A stretch of DNA of 36,120 bases, taken from NCBI GenBank assembly GCA_902790115.1, contig CADAQS010000002.1:1-36120 (forward strand), in the 5' to 3' direction. The position numbers and the translations under genes are program-made. Under the pieces are notes generated by a model. The model saw only the letters and a list, made by a program, of their open reading frames with translations, was not told where the DNA came from and did no database searches. The DNA is from an uncultured Eubacteriales bacterium (lineage in GTDB: Bacteria; Bacillota; Clostridia; Christensenellales; CAG-138). Below are positions 7,692 through 15,029 of this stretch, in pieces (the stretch's first letter is position 1; the number at the start of each line of letters is the position of its first letter).

Positions 7692-7748
7692 AACAAAATC
7701 CTCCTTGCTGATTTCGGTGCATCATCCCTGAATATAAAAAGAGCAGGG

Positions 7749-7868
7749 CTTTCATGCACACACAAAATAATGCATAAAAGTCTTGCAATTGCCGGCCGCT
7801 GCGGGGCATACTGCCCGTGCTGACGCAAGCGGTCACGCCGATCCTTCGGCGGAGCTACTCCCTTTTAT
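7749..7868 (-). promoter_or_regulatory. yybP-ykoY family (manganese) riboswitch
   Basis: Minus-strand leader RNA of the antiporter gene. It opens with AAAAGGGAGTAGC and closes with TTGCAAGACTTTTAT, the hallmark conserved ends of the yybP-ykoY aptamer. P1 pairs ATAAAAG (7862-7868) with CTTTTAT (7774-7780). Inside are a CGCCGA/TCGGCG hairpin and a second arm (CCGCT/AGCGG, then GGGCA/TGCCC) carrying the conserved GCGTCAGCAC bulge. The 3' strand of P1 can instead form a 10-bp stem (one wobble) with TGCATGAAAG (7749-7758), a visible mutually exclusive switch. Known members bind Mn2+ and control Mn exporters. Confidence 0.88.
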
Positions 7869-7874
7869 TTGTCA

Positions 7875-7903
7875 ATTATATTAGATTTTTGTGAACTCGT
7901 CAA
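7875..7903 (-). promoter_or_regulatory. Sigma-A promoter of riboswitch-antiporter unit
   Basis: Minus strand TTGACG (7898-7903), 17-base spacer, TATAAT (7875-7880). The predicted start (near 7868) coincides with the 5' base of riboswitch stem P1. Confidence 0.88.
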
Positions 7904-7911
7904 GAGCCGCC

Positions 7912-7940
7912 TTGCTCATTTTCCATTCGCTTGTTATAAT
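7912..7940 (+). promoter_or_regulatory. Sigma-A promoter of nucleoside kinase-tsaD operon
   Basis: TTGCTC (7912-7917), 17-base spacer, TATAAT (7935-7940). It is divergent from the riboswitch promoter: the two -35 boxes are only 8 bp apart. The leader is about 63 nt. Confidence 0.8.
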
Positions 7941-7956
7941 ATAATCGTATCAGTAT

Positions 7957-7978
7957 CGGACGGGATCGCTCCCGTCCG
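7957..7978 (+). promoter_or_regulatory. Perfect leader hairpin before nucleoside kinase gene
   Basis: A perfect 9-bp stem CGGACGGGA / TCCCGTCCG with a 4-nt TCGC loop lies between the promoter and the ribosome binding site. It has no U-run, so it is not a terminator. It could protect the 5' end of the mRNA or be a protein-binding site. Confidence 0.5.
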
Positions 7979-8009
7979 GACAATCCGAATCCACAAAGGA
8001 GGGTACGAT

Positions 8010-9743
8010 ATGCAGATCTCCATCGACGGCCGAACCATCGAAGCCGCGCCGGGCGACCGGCTGCTCGATCTGGTGCAGCGGCTCGGACTGGATACCGATT
8101 CGCTGAATACGCGCCCGCTCGCGGCGGACATCGCGGGCGAGGTGTTTACCTTAAACTATGTTCCGCTGCGCGGGATCGAAAACGACGATGCGCCGTCCAC
8201 GCAGCGCATGCGCCGCGCGATCGCCAACAGCGGCGGCAAGGTGCGGCTGATCCGGTACGGCGAGGCGCGCGGACGCAGCGTCTATGAGCGTTCGATGCTG
8301 TTCGTGTTCTTCCTTGCGATGCGCGAGCTGTTCCCGAAGGCGACGGCGCGCGTCAACCATGCGGTCGGCGCGGGGCTCGACATCGACATCCAGAGCGACG
8401 AAGCGTTCACCGAGGAGGACGTCGAGCGGCTCCGGGACAAGTGCCGCGAGATCGTTGCGTCGGACTATCCGCTCGAGCGCGTCCGGCTCAGCATCGGCGA
8501 CGCGATCCGGCTGTTTGAAAACGACGGGCAGGTCGACAAGGTGCGCCTGCTCAAATGGCGGCAGTTCACCTATTTCGACGTGTACCGGCACGGCGACTAT
8601 GCGGATTATTTCTACGGCGAGATGTGCCCGTCGACCGGGTACGTCAAGGTATTCGATCTGCAGTTCCGCGACGGCGGTCTCTTCCTGCTGCGGCCGACCA
8701 AGCGTGACCCCGATGTGGCGGCGCGCTACGTCTATGCGCCGCACCTTGCCGCAACGTTTGAGGAGAGCGAGCGCTGGGGTGCGCTGATGCGCTGCTCGAC
8801 GGTCGCGGATCTCAACGCGATGGTCGACGACGGCTCGGTGCGCGAGCTGATCCGCGTCAATGAAGCTCTGCATGAGCGCCGGTTTGCCGAGATCGCGACG
8901 ATGATCTTCCAGCGCGGGGCGCGCGCGGTTCTGATCGCGGGTCCGTCAAGCTCCGGCAAGACAACGAGCGCGAACCGGCTTGCGACGCAGCTGCGCGTGC
9001 TCGGCAAGTCGCCGATTCTGCTTTCGCTCGACGATTATTACATCGATCGCAAGTACGTCAAACCGGATGAGAACGGCGAGATCGACTACGAGCACATCAA
9101 CATGATCGACGTGCCGCAGTTCAACCGCGACCTCGAAGCACTGCTCGAAGGCAGGACCGTTGAGATTCCGTCGTTTGATTTTGCAACCGGCGCGCGGATC
9201 ATGAACGGTCACTATGTGACGCTCAAGGACGACGCGATCCTGATCATCGAAGGTCTGCATGCGCTGAATCCGGCGCTTTTGACGCCGCAGATCTACAAAA
9301 AACGCGTATTCAAGCTTTATGTTTCGGCGCTGACGACGATCAACCTCGACAACCATAACCGGATTCCGACGACCGACGTGCGGCTTTTGAGACGCATGGT
9401 GCGCGACTATCTGACGCGCGGCGCGTCGATTGAGCGGACGCTCGGCATGTGGGAGAGCGTGCAGCGCGGCGAACAGCGCTGGATCTTCCCGTATCAGGAG
9501 AGCGCCGACGCGATCATGAACACCGCGCTCGTCTACGAGCTTTCCGTACTGAAAAAATACGTCTATCCGCTGCTGCGCGCGGTGTCGCCGGACAATCCGT
9601 GCTACGATGAGGTGCTGACGATGATCAAGTTTTTGCACTACATCCGCGACGCAGCCGTCGAGGACGAGATCCCGCCCACGAGCATTCTGCGCGAGTTTGT
9701 CGGCGGCAATACCTTCTATCGAAAGGAAAACCCTGCGGAATGA
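8010..9743 (+). CDS. Nucleoside (uridine-kinase-like) kinase with TGS and threonyl-tRNA-synthetase-like N-terminus
   Basis: 577 residues. Residues ~1-65 resemble a TGS domain (MQISIDGRTIEAAPGDRLLDLVQ...). Residues ~66-200 resemble the second additional domain of threonyl-tRNA synthetase (ARVNHAVGAGLDIDIQ). The C-terminal half is a PRK/uridine kinase P-loop domain with Walker A GPSSSGKT at residues 311-318, SLDDYYIDRKYV and IIEGLHALNP. This chimeric architecture is common in Clostridia as a nucleoside kinase (phosphorylation of uridine/cytidine or relatives). The frame is open further upstream, but the ATG at 8010 has AAAGGAGGG 7 nt ahead and starts the TGS domain. It is the first gene of a plus-strand operon. 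Its stop overlaps the next gene by 4 nt. The exact substrate is uncertain. Confidence 0.88.
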   Translation: MQISIDGRTIEAAPGDRLLDLVQRLGLDTDSLNTRPLAADIAGEVFTLNYVPLRGIENDDAPSTQRMRRAIANSGGKVRLIRYGEARGRSVYERSMLFVFFLAMRELFPKATARVNHAVGAGLDIDIQSDEAFTEEDVERLRDKCREIVASDYPLERVRLSIGDAIRLFENDGQVDKVRLLKWRQFTYFDVYRHGDYADYFYGEMCPSTGYVKVFDLQFRDGGLFLLRPTKRDPDVAARYVYAPHLAATFEESERWGALMRCSTVADLNAMVDDGSVRELIRVNEALHERRFAEIATMIFQRGARAVLIAGPSSSGKTTSANRLATQLRVLGKSPILLSLDDYYIDRKYVKPDENGEIDYEHINMIDVPQFNRDLEALLEGRTVEIPSFDFATGARIMNGHYVTLKDDAILIIEGLHALNPALLTPQIYKKRVFKLYVSALTTINLDNHNRIPTTDVRLLRRMVRDYLTRGASIERTLGMWESVQRGEQRWIFPYQESADAIMNTALVYELSVLKKYVYPLLRAVSPDNPCYDEVLTMIKFLHYIRDAAVEDEIPPTSILREFVGGNTFYRKENPAE

Positions 9744-10882
9744 AAGAGGAGAACCCAAAAAAGAACAAAGGCATGATCCGGCGCGGCCTGATGCGGACAC
9801 TTTCCGCAATTGCCGCGATCCTGATCCTGTTCGGCGTCGGCTTTACCAGCGTATCGGTCGTGCTCGATGATCGGAGCTTTGTCGAGGAACAGTATACTGC
9901 GCTCGGCACGGATGACGAGATGGGCATTCCGATCCCCGACCTGTCCAAGGCGACGAGCGCCCTGTTCGACTATATGCGCGATCGCCGCGAGAACATCCGC
10001 GTTTCGGTTATTGAGAACGGCGTGCAGATCGATGATCTGTTTTACCATGAGAAAGAGATCATCCACATGGAGGAGGTCCGCACGCTTTGGCGGAATCTGA
10101 CGCTGCTGTCGACGGGCGGTCTGCTGATTGCGGCGGGCCTTCTGGTGCTGGTTGTACTGCTTGGCGAGCGGAACGCGCGTCTGCGCTCGGTCGGCGCGGG
10201 ACTGATCACCGGCACCGCGATCTTCACGGCGTTCATTCTGCTCGGCGGCCTGTGGGCGATCAGCGATTTCAACAGCTTCTGGACGGCGTTCCATTTCATC
10301 ATCTTCCCGGATTCGCTCGTGACGTATCTTTCGGGCGGCATGTCGGTCGAGGTCTACAACAGCCTGAACTGGGTATTCGAACCGGACTTTGCGATGATCC
10401 GGATGCTTGACGAACTGTTCCTTCCGCTGGTGCTGCGCGTCGGCATCTTCTTTGCGGTCGAGATCGCTTTGCTTTTGATCATTGCGGTGTTCGTCTATCT
10501 GCGCGGGCGCAAGCTCGAGCAGAGCGACAGCGCGCTGGTCGAGGAAACAATTGTCGAAACGCGCGACCCGTTCGAAACGATCGAAGACGCGCCGGATCTC
10601 GTTTTGCAGCACAAACTGCAGAACGCATCGCTGAAGCAGAAAAAGAAGCTGATGGAGGAACTGCGAAAGGTTCCCGGCGAGGCGGACGATTCCGAGCCGG
10701 AGCCGTGGGGCGCGGATTCGGATGAGAAGTGGAAAGAAAATGCCGAACCCGAACGGCAGCCCGAAGCGGAGCCGGAGCCCGAACCCGAGCCGGAGGATTC
10801 CGATGAACAGTGGCGGCCCGATCCGTCCGAACAGGAAGCGGACGAAGCGCCGGGTCCGGAGGAGGAAAATGAGCTATTTTGA
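9740..10882 (+). CDS. DUF1461 (TIGR01906-like) integral membrane protein with acidic C-terminal tail
   Basis: 380 residues. One N-terminal membrane segment (~17-38) is followed by an extracytoplasmic region with FYHEKEIIHMEEVRTLW, then three more membrane segments (~125-145, 150-175, 230-255) with the FNSFWTAFHFIIFPDS motif typical of DUF1461 proteins. Beyond ~residue 260 the chain is cytoplasmic and highly acidic, with Glu/Pro repeats and two copies of a DSDE(K/Q)W motif (near 326 and 350). The function of the family is unknown. The ATG at 9740 overlaps the kinase stop (ATGA), and its 3' end overlaps tsaD by 14 nt, so it is embedded in the operon. The long acidic tail is longer than I expect for the family and may be a lineage-specific extension. 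Confidence 0.8.
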   Translation: MKEENPKKNKGMIRRGLMRTLSAIAAILILFGVGFTSVSVVLDDRSFVEEQYTALGTDDEMGIPIPDLSKATSALFDYMRDRRENIRVSVIENGVQIDDLFYHEKEIIHMEEVRTLWRNLTLLSTGGLLIAAGLLVLVVLLGERNARLRSVGAGLITGTAIFTAFILLGGLWAISDFNSFWTAFHFIIFPDSLVTYLSGGMSVEVYNSLNWVFEPDFAMIRMLDELFLPLVLRVGIFFAVEIALLLIIAVFVYLRGRKLEQSDSALVEETIVETRDPFETIEDAPDLVLQHKLQNASLKQKKKLMEELRKVPGEADDSEPEPWGADSDEKWKENAEPERQPEAEPEPEPEPEDSDEQWRPDPSEQEADEAPGPEEENELF

Positions 10883-11918
10883 TACTGCGCGGCAGAAGCA
10901 GCAAGCGCTGGCCAAGGCCGGCCATGCCGTGATTCTGTCGATTGAGACCTCCTGCGACGAGACCGCTGCAGCCGTCGTGCGCGACGGACGCGAGGTGCTG
11001 TCGAACGTTGTCTATACCCAGATTCCGCTGCACCGGAGGTTCGGCGGCGTCGTGCCGGAGCTGGCGAGCCGCAACCATGTCGATCAAATCGGCGTTGTCG
11101 TGGAACAGGCGCTGTCCGACGCCGGAAGATCGCTCGATTCGATCGATGCGATCGCGGTGACCTGCGGACCCGGACTGGTCGGCGCACTGCTGGTTGGCGT
11201 AAGCTTTGCCAAAGGGCTTGCACTGTCGCATGAACTGCCGCTGGTCGGAACGAACCACATTCTCGGACACATCGCGGCGAACTACCTGACGTTTCCCGAC
11301 CTCGAGCCGCCGTTCACCTGCCTGATCGCTTCGGGCGGGCACAGCCATATCGTGCGCGTTGCGGAATACGACCGCTGCGAACTGCTCGGCAAAACGCGCG
11401 ACGACGCGGCGGGCGAGGCGTTCGATAAGGTCGCGCGCGTGCTCGGCCTGCCGTATCCCGGCGGCCCCGAACTGGAAAAGCTCGCGGCTTCGGGCGATCC
11501 GAAGGCAATCTGCTTCCACTCGGCTTTCAACGAGGGCGACGGATTCGACATGAGCTTTTCGGGCCTTAAGACCGCGGTCATCAACACGCTGCACACCGCG
11601 GAGCAGAAGGGCGAGCCGGTCAACCGTGCCGACGTTGCAGCGAGCTTTCAGTACGCGGTCAACACGATTCTGTCCGACAAAGCCGTGCGTGCGGCAAACG
11701 GCACGCTTGCGCTCGCGGGCGGCGTTTCGGCGAACCGCAACCTGCGCGGTATGCTGCAGCGCAAGGCGGATCGCAAGGGCATCCGCTTCTGCTGCCCGGA
11801 CTTCCGCTACTGCACTGACAACGCGGCAATGATCGGATCGGCCGGATTCTATCTTTTGATGCGCGGGCATATCAGCGATCTCGATCTGAATGCGACGCCG
11901 TATCTGCCGATCTGCTGA
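10869..11918 (+). CDS. tsaD: tRNA N6-adenosine threonylcarbamoyltransferase TsaD
   Basis: 349 residues, full length for TsaD/Gcp/Kae1. It transfers the threonylcarbamoyl group from TC-AMP to A37 of ANN-decoding tRNAs, working with TsaB and TsaE (not in this window). Visible motifs: ILSIETSCDETAAAVV at residues ~20-35, metal-binding histidines in NHILGHIAAN, FTCLIASGGHSHIV, LGKTRDDAAGEAFDKVARVLGLPYPGGP, and NRNLRGML near the C-terminus. The start ATG at 10869 is preceded by GGAGGAAA and overlaps the upstream gene by 14 nt. A longer open frame upstream is a shadow of that gene. TrmO (606-1301) methylates the product of this enzyme, so both t6A steps are represented in the window. Confidence 0.96.
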   Translation: MSYFDTARQKQQALAKAGHAVILSIETSCDETAAAVVRDGREVLSNVVYTQIPLHRRFGGVVPELASRNHVDQIGVVVEQALSDAGRSLDSIDAIAVTCGPGLVGALLVGVSFAKGLALSHELPLVGTNHILGHIAANYLTFPDLEPPFTCLIASGGHSHIVRVAEYDRCELLGKTRDDAAGEAFDKVARVLGLPYPGGPELEKLAASGDPKAICFHSAFNEGDGFDMSFSGLKTAVINTLHTAEQKGEPVNRADVAASFQYAVNTILSDKAVRAANGTLALAGGVSANRNLRGMLQRKADRKGIRFCCPDFRYCTDNAAMIGSAGFYLLMRGHISDLDLNATPYLPIC

Positions 11919-11927
11919 AAGGAATCT

Positions 11928-12824
11928 ATGGAACAACCGCTGGAGAAAAAACTGTTATTAATCGTCAACCCGGTTTCGGGCAAGAAGACGATCGTGCGGT
12001 ATCTGCCGCAGGTGATCCGTATCTTCATGGACGCGGGGTATCTGGTCACGACGATGGTGACGGCCGGGCGCGGCGACGCGACCCGCCTTGCCGAGCAGTA
12101 TGCCCGACAGTTCGATCTGATCGTCTGTACCGGCGGCGACGGCACGATGAACGAAACCCTGACCGGACTTGTGCGCGGCAAAACCTGCGTGCCGATCGGG
12201 TACATTCCGTGCGGCAGCACGAACGACTTTGCGGTATCGCACGGTCTGCCGACCGACATTCCGGAGGCGGCGGAAGCGATCGCGCACGGCAAAACGCGCT
12301 GCTACGATCTCGGCTGCTTTGAGGACCGCATCTTTACTTACGTTGCGGCGTTCGGCGCGTTCGTGTCGCTGTCGTATACGACCGATCAGAACCTCAAGAA
12401 CCTGTTCGGGCATGCGGCATACCTGCTCGGCGGGATCAGCGACCTTGCGCAGATCAAGCCGATTCCGCTGAAGGTCACGGCGGACGGCGCGGTCTACGAC
12501 GGAGAGTTTCTGTTCGGTGCAGTGTGCAATACGATCTCGATCGCCGGCGCGATCGAACTTCCGGTCGGACTCGAGGAAACTGCCGACGGACTCTTAGAGG
12601 TGCTTCTTGTGCGCGTGCCGGAGACGCTTGTCGAACTCAACGATATCGTGGTCGGCCTTCTGACGCAGGACTATACGAGCCCGTGCATGGATCTGATCAA
12701 GGCTAAGGAGATTGTGTTCGAGACCGAGGAGCCGATGACATGGTCGCTCGACGGCGAGGCATCCGAGCCCTACCGCAAGGTGCGCATCACGCCGCTTTCG
12801 GATTTCTTTTACCTGCAAAGCTGA
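11928..12824 (+). CDS. Diacylglycerol kinase family lipid kinase
   Basis: 298 residues of the DagK/YegS/LCB5 family. The N-terminus reads LLLIVNPVSGKKTIVRYL, the family's first block. The nucleotide-binding motif VCTGGDGTMNETLTGL lies near residues 65-80, and GYIPCGSTNDFA near 93-104 is the conserved substrate/metal block. A C-terminal beta-sandwich part ends GEASEPYRKVRITPLSDFF. It phosphorylates a lipid, most often diacylglycerol, to feed phosphatidate recycling. The exact lipid is not readable. It starts 9 nt after tsaD with an AAAGGAAT ribosome binding site and is the last gene of the operon. Its stop codon lies inside the stem of the terminator. Confidence 0.9.
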   Translation: MEQPLEKKLLLIVNPVSGKKTIVRYLPQVIRIFMDAGYLVTTMVTAGRGDATRLAEQYARQFDLIVCTGGDGTMNETLTGLVRGKTCVPIGYIPCGSTNDFAVSHGLPTDIPEAAEAIAHGKTRCYDLGCFEDRIFTYVAAFGAFVSLSYTTDQNLKNLFGHAAYLLGGISDLAQIKPIPLKVTADGAVYDGEFLFGAVCNTISIAGAIELPVGLEETADGLLEVLLVRVPETLVELNDIVVGLLTQDYTSPCMDLIKAKEIVFETEEPMTWSLDGEASEPYRKVRITPLSDFFYLQS

Positions 12825-12846
12825 CAAAGCGTCAGCTTTTTTTTGA
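12817..12846 (+). terminator. Terminator of kinase-tsaD-dagK operon
   Basis: A 9-bp stem AAAGCTGAC / GTCAGCTTT with a 5-nt loop, running into an uninterrupted T-tract. The dagK stop codon (12822-12824) is part of the stem. Confidence 0.9.
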
Positions 12847-12849
12847 TGC

Positions 12850-12927
12850 AAAAAAGGGAGGGACAAAAACCTCCCCCTTTATAACTGTTTTTTGATGCGT
12901 TCTTTGAACTGCTTTTTAATAACTATG
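12850..12927 (-). ncRNA. Candidate small RNA (about 78 nt) between dagK and hpf
   Basis: In this AT-rich gap the minus strand has a promoter (TTGCTT 12957-12962, 17-base spacer, CATAAT 12934-12939). It is followed about 50 nt later by a terminator hairpin GGGAGG/CCTCCC (12856-12875) with six T residues. The predicted transcript (about 12927 to 12850) has no ATG/GTG/TTG-started frame of note. A 23-codon frame without a start codon ends VIKKQFKERIKKQL. It contains GTTC-AAA-GAAC. It could equally be a decayed gene remnant. Confidence 0.4.
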
Positions 12928-12933
12928 TCCTTT

Positions 12934-12962
12934 ATTATGCACTTTTACAAAATTCAAAGCAA
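12934..12962 (-). promoter_or_regulatory. Promoter candidate for the small RNA upstream of hpf terminator
   Basis: Minus strand TTGCTT (12957-12962), exactly 17 bases, CATAAT (12934-12939). It lies just beyond the hpf terminator, so it cannot serve hpf. The only thing downstream before the terminator at 12856-12875 is the short candidate RNA. Confidence 0.45.
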
Positions 12963-13002
12963 GATAGATATATCAATTGGATGACTTATATAAGAGCACA
13001 GA

Positions 13003-13032
13003 CAAAAAAGCCCTTCCCAAAGGAAGGGCTTT
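13003..13032 (-). terminator. Terminator of hpf
   Basis: An 11-bp perfect stem AAAGCCCTTCC / GGAAGGGCTTT with a 4-nt loop. On the minus strand it is followed by a run of T residues, 13 nt after the hpf stop. Confidence 0.92.
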
Positions 13033-13044
13033 GAGCAAAACTGC

Positions 13045-13563
13045 TTATGCGGGCTCGATCAGACCGTAGTTGCCGTCTCTGCGCTTATACAGCACGTTGA
13101 CGCAGCCGGTCTCGGCATTCTCGAAGACATAGAACGTATGACCGAGCAGCTCCATCTGAAGGATTGCTTCGTCCTCATGCATCGGCTTCAAAGAGAACTG
13201 CTTGGTGCGGACAATGCGCGGACCTTCGTCGTCTTCTTCATCCTCAAAGGGAAGGTCGGCAAAGGCGCCCTGACGAAGGCTCTTTTCCAAACGGGTACGG
13301 TTATGTACGATTTGCTTTTCGAGCTTATCCAGAACATTGTCCAGAGAGGCATACATGTCGGTCGAAACTTCCTCGCCGCGAATGATACGTCCGCCGTGCG
13401 GGATCGTAACTTCAACGATGTGGCGGTTTTTCTCGACGGAGAGGGTGACCTGAGCTTCAGTGTCCTGCGGGAAATACCGGTCGAGCTTCGAAAGCTTCTT
13501 CTCGGCGACTTCGCGCATGTAGGAGGAGATCTCCAAATTCTTTCCGCTGATCGAAATACGCAT
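13045..13563 (-). CDS. hpf: Long-form ribosome hibernation promoting factor
   Basis: 172 residues, the length of long HPF (RaiA/YvyD type) in Bacillota. The N-terminal domain (residues ~1-100) begins MRISISGKNLEISSYMREVAEKKLSKLDRYF and binds the 30S decoding region. The C-terminal domain (~115-172, IVRTKQFSLKPMHEDEAILQMELLGHTFYVFENAETG) dimerises ribosomes into inactive 100S particles. The ATG at 13561-13563 is preceded by AAGGAG. It is a single-gene unit with its own terminator. The leader contains a 7-bp inverted repeat (13580-13604). In other Bacillota hpf is induced in stationary phase or stress; here a sigma-A-like promoter is visible. Confidence 0.95.
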   Translation of the reverse strand: MRISISGKNLEISSYMREVAEKKLSKLDRYFPQDTEAQVTLSVEKNRHIVEVTIPHGGRIIRGEEVSTDMYASLDNVLDKLEKQIVHNRTRLEKSLRQGAFADLPFEDEEDDEGPRIVRTKQFSLKPMHEDEAILQMELLGHTFYVFENAETGCVNVLYKRRDGNYGLIEPA

Positions 13564-13579
13564 ACTGTTTCACTCCTTC

Positions 13580-13604
13580 TGACACAGCATCTTTTCTTGT
13601 GTCA
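13580..13604 (-). promoter_or_regulatory. Inverted repeat in hpf leader
   Basis: TGACACA / TGTGTCA arms with an 11-nt spacer lie between the -10 box (13610-13615) and the ribosome binding site. They span the predicted transcription start, so this is a candidate operator or 5' hairpin. Confidence 0.4.
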
Positions 13605-13609
13605 CCTAT

Positions 13610-13638
13610 ATCATATCATAAAAGCAGGGATTTGACAG
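13610..13638 (-). promoter_or_regulatory. hpf promoter
   Basis: Minus strand CTGTCA (13633-13638), 17-base spacer, TATGAT (13610-13615). A second overlapping TATGAT lies at 13615-13620. Confidence 0.6.
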
Positions 13639-13717
13639 CCCCCTTTTCCGATTTTTTTATAAAATTTCAGAATCTGTTGCAAAACGTTTTCGGTACGGTC
13701 ATGTTTCCGGTTCGGAT

Positions 13718-13746
13718 TTGACAAAGTTCGTCCGATCCGTTATGAT
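13718..13746 (+). promoter_or_regulatory. Promoter of aldo/keto reductase gene
   Basis: Perfect TTGACA (13718-13723), 17-base spacer, TATGAT (13741-13746), 27 nt before the start codon. Confidence 0.88.
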
Positions 13747-13773
13747 TCTGAAAAAAGCATCCGGAGGAAAACT

Positions 13774-14922
13774 ATGCAATATCGGGAACTGGGCAATACG
13801 GGACTGCGCGCAAGCGCCATCGGCATGGGCTGCGAGGGCTTTTCGGAGGAGTCCTACGGCATGACAAAGAAGATGTTCGATGCAGCGGAGCGGCTCGGCA
13901 TCAATTATTTTGACCTGTATGCGTCGGATCCGAACCTGCGGAAGGCTGTGGGCGATGCGCTTTTGGGCAGGCGCGAAAAGTTCCTGATCCAGTCGCATCT
14001 CTGCTCGGTTTGGAAGAACGGTCAGTATCTCCGTACCCGGAACCTTGCCGAGGTCAAGGCGGGCTTTCGGGAAATGCTTGAACTCTTACAGACCGATTAT
14101 CTCGACGTCGGCATGATCCACTACTGCGACGCGATGCGCGACTGGGAGGAAATCGTACAGAACGGTATCCTCGATTATGCGCGCGCGCTCAAAGCTGCAG
14201 GGACGATCCGGCACATCGGCCTTTCAAGCCATAATCCGCTCGTTGCGGAGCGCGCCGTCCGGGAGGGAGGCATCGAGGTGCTGATGTTCTCGGTCAATCC
14301 GTGTTACGATCTGCAGCCGGCGGGCGAGGACGTCGAAGCGCTCTGGGCAGATGAAAACTATGAAAAGCACTTGACCAACATGGATCCGGACCGGCGGAGG
14401 CTCTATGAGACCTGTCAGCGGTTCGGCGTCGGCATCACGGTTATGAAGGCGTTCGGCGGCGGCGACATCCTAAACGCCGAGCTGTCGCCTGCGGGCGCGG
14501 CGCTGACCGTCAACCAGTGCATCCACTATGCGCTGTCGCGGCCTGCGGTATCGGTCGTGCTTGCCGGTGCGCATACGGTCGAACAGCTCGAGCAGAGCGC
14601 GGCGTACTGCGATGCGACGGATGCACAAAAAGACTATGCTGCGGCGCTTGCTTCGTTCCCGCGCATGAGCTGGGAGGGACATTGCATGTACTGCAGCCAC
14701 TGCGAGCCGTGTCCGAAGCGGATCGACATCGCGACGGTCACGAAGTTTTTGAACCTTGCCGAGGCGCAGGGCCATCTGCCGGAAACCGTGCGCGAGCACT
14801 ACGCGGTGCTCGAGCACCATGCGGGCGAGTGCATCCGATGCGGTGCGTGCGAAAAGCGCTGCCCGTTCGGCGTTGCGATCCGTGAGAACATGGCAAAGGC
14901 CGAAGCGATATTCGGCTTCTGA
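13774..14922 (+). CDS. Aldo/keto reductase with C-terminal 4Fe-4S ferredoxin domain
   Basis: 382 residues. Residues ~1-290 form the aldo/keto reductase TIM barrel (MQYRELGNTGLRASAIGMGC...INYFDLYASDPNLRKAVGDALLG; IRHIGLSSHNP; VSVVLAGAHTVEQL). The C-terminal ~90 residues carry two cysteine clusters: C304-x2-C307-x2-C310-x2-C313-P and C353-x2-C356-x2-C359-x3-C363-P. Such ferredoxin-tailed AKRs are common in anaerobes and are thought to be oxidoreductases with electron transfer through Fe-S centres. The substrate is unknown. In the first cluster the spacing CxxCxxCxxCP is less standard than the second. The ATG at 13774 has GGAGGAAA upstream. It appears monocistronic, with a weak terminator behind it. 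Confidence 0.92.
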   Translation: MQYRELGNTGLRASAIGMGCEGFSEESYGMTKKMFDAAERLGINYFDLYASDPNLRKAVGDALLGRREKFLIQSHLCSVWKNGQYLRTRNLAEVKAGFREMLELLQTDYLDVGMIHYCDAMRDWEEIVQNGILDYARALKAAGTIRHIGLSSHNPLVAERAVREGGIEVLMFSVNPCYDLQPAGEDVEALWADENYEKHLTNMDPDRRRLYETCQRFGVGITVMKAFGGGDILNAELSPAGAALTVNQCIHYALSRPAVSVVLAGAHTVEQLEQSAAYCDATDAQKDYAAALASFPRMSWEGHCMYCSHCEPCPKRIDIATVTKFLNLAEAQGHLPETVREHYAVLEHHAGECIRCGACEKRCPFGVAIRENMAKAEAIFGF

Positions 14923-14935
14923 GCCAAAAAGCGGG

Positions 14936-14960
14936 GCGGGCGGAGCGATCCGTCCGCTTT
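14936..14960 (+). terminator. Weak terminator after aldo/keto reductase gene
   Basis: A 9-bp GC-rich stem GCGGGCGGA / TCCGTCCGC (one G-T wobble) with a 4-nt loop but only three T residues. Termination may be partial, with some read-through into the ABC exporter gene. Confidence 0.55.
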
Positions 14961-14969
14961 CATATACTC

Positions 14970-14999
14970 TTGCCAAAGCCGGAGAAAGCCTGTTATAAT
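14970..14999 (+). promoter_or_regulatory. Promoter of ABC exporter gene
   Basis: TTGCCA (14970-14975), 18-base spacer, TATAAT (14994-14999), 30 nt before the GTG start. Confidence 0.7.
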
Positions 15000-15029
15000 A
15001 AACTATCCATCTGTTCCGAGAGGTGTCCC

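Noticed and set aside
14936..14960. Treating the aldo/keto reductase and ABC exporter as one operon
   Set aside because: A hairpin with a short T-run and a separate TTGCCA-18-TATAAT promoter lie between them; read-through is possible but independent units are more likely.
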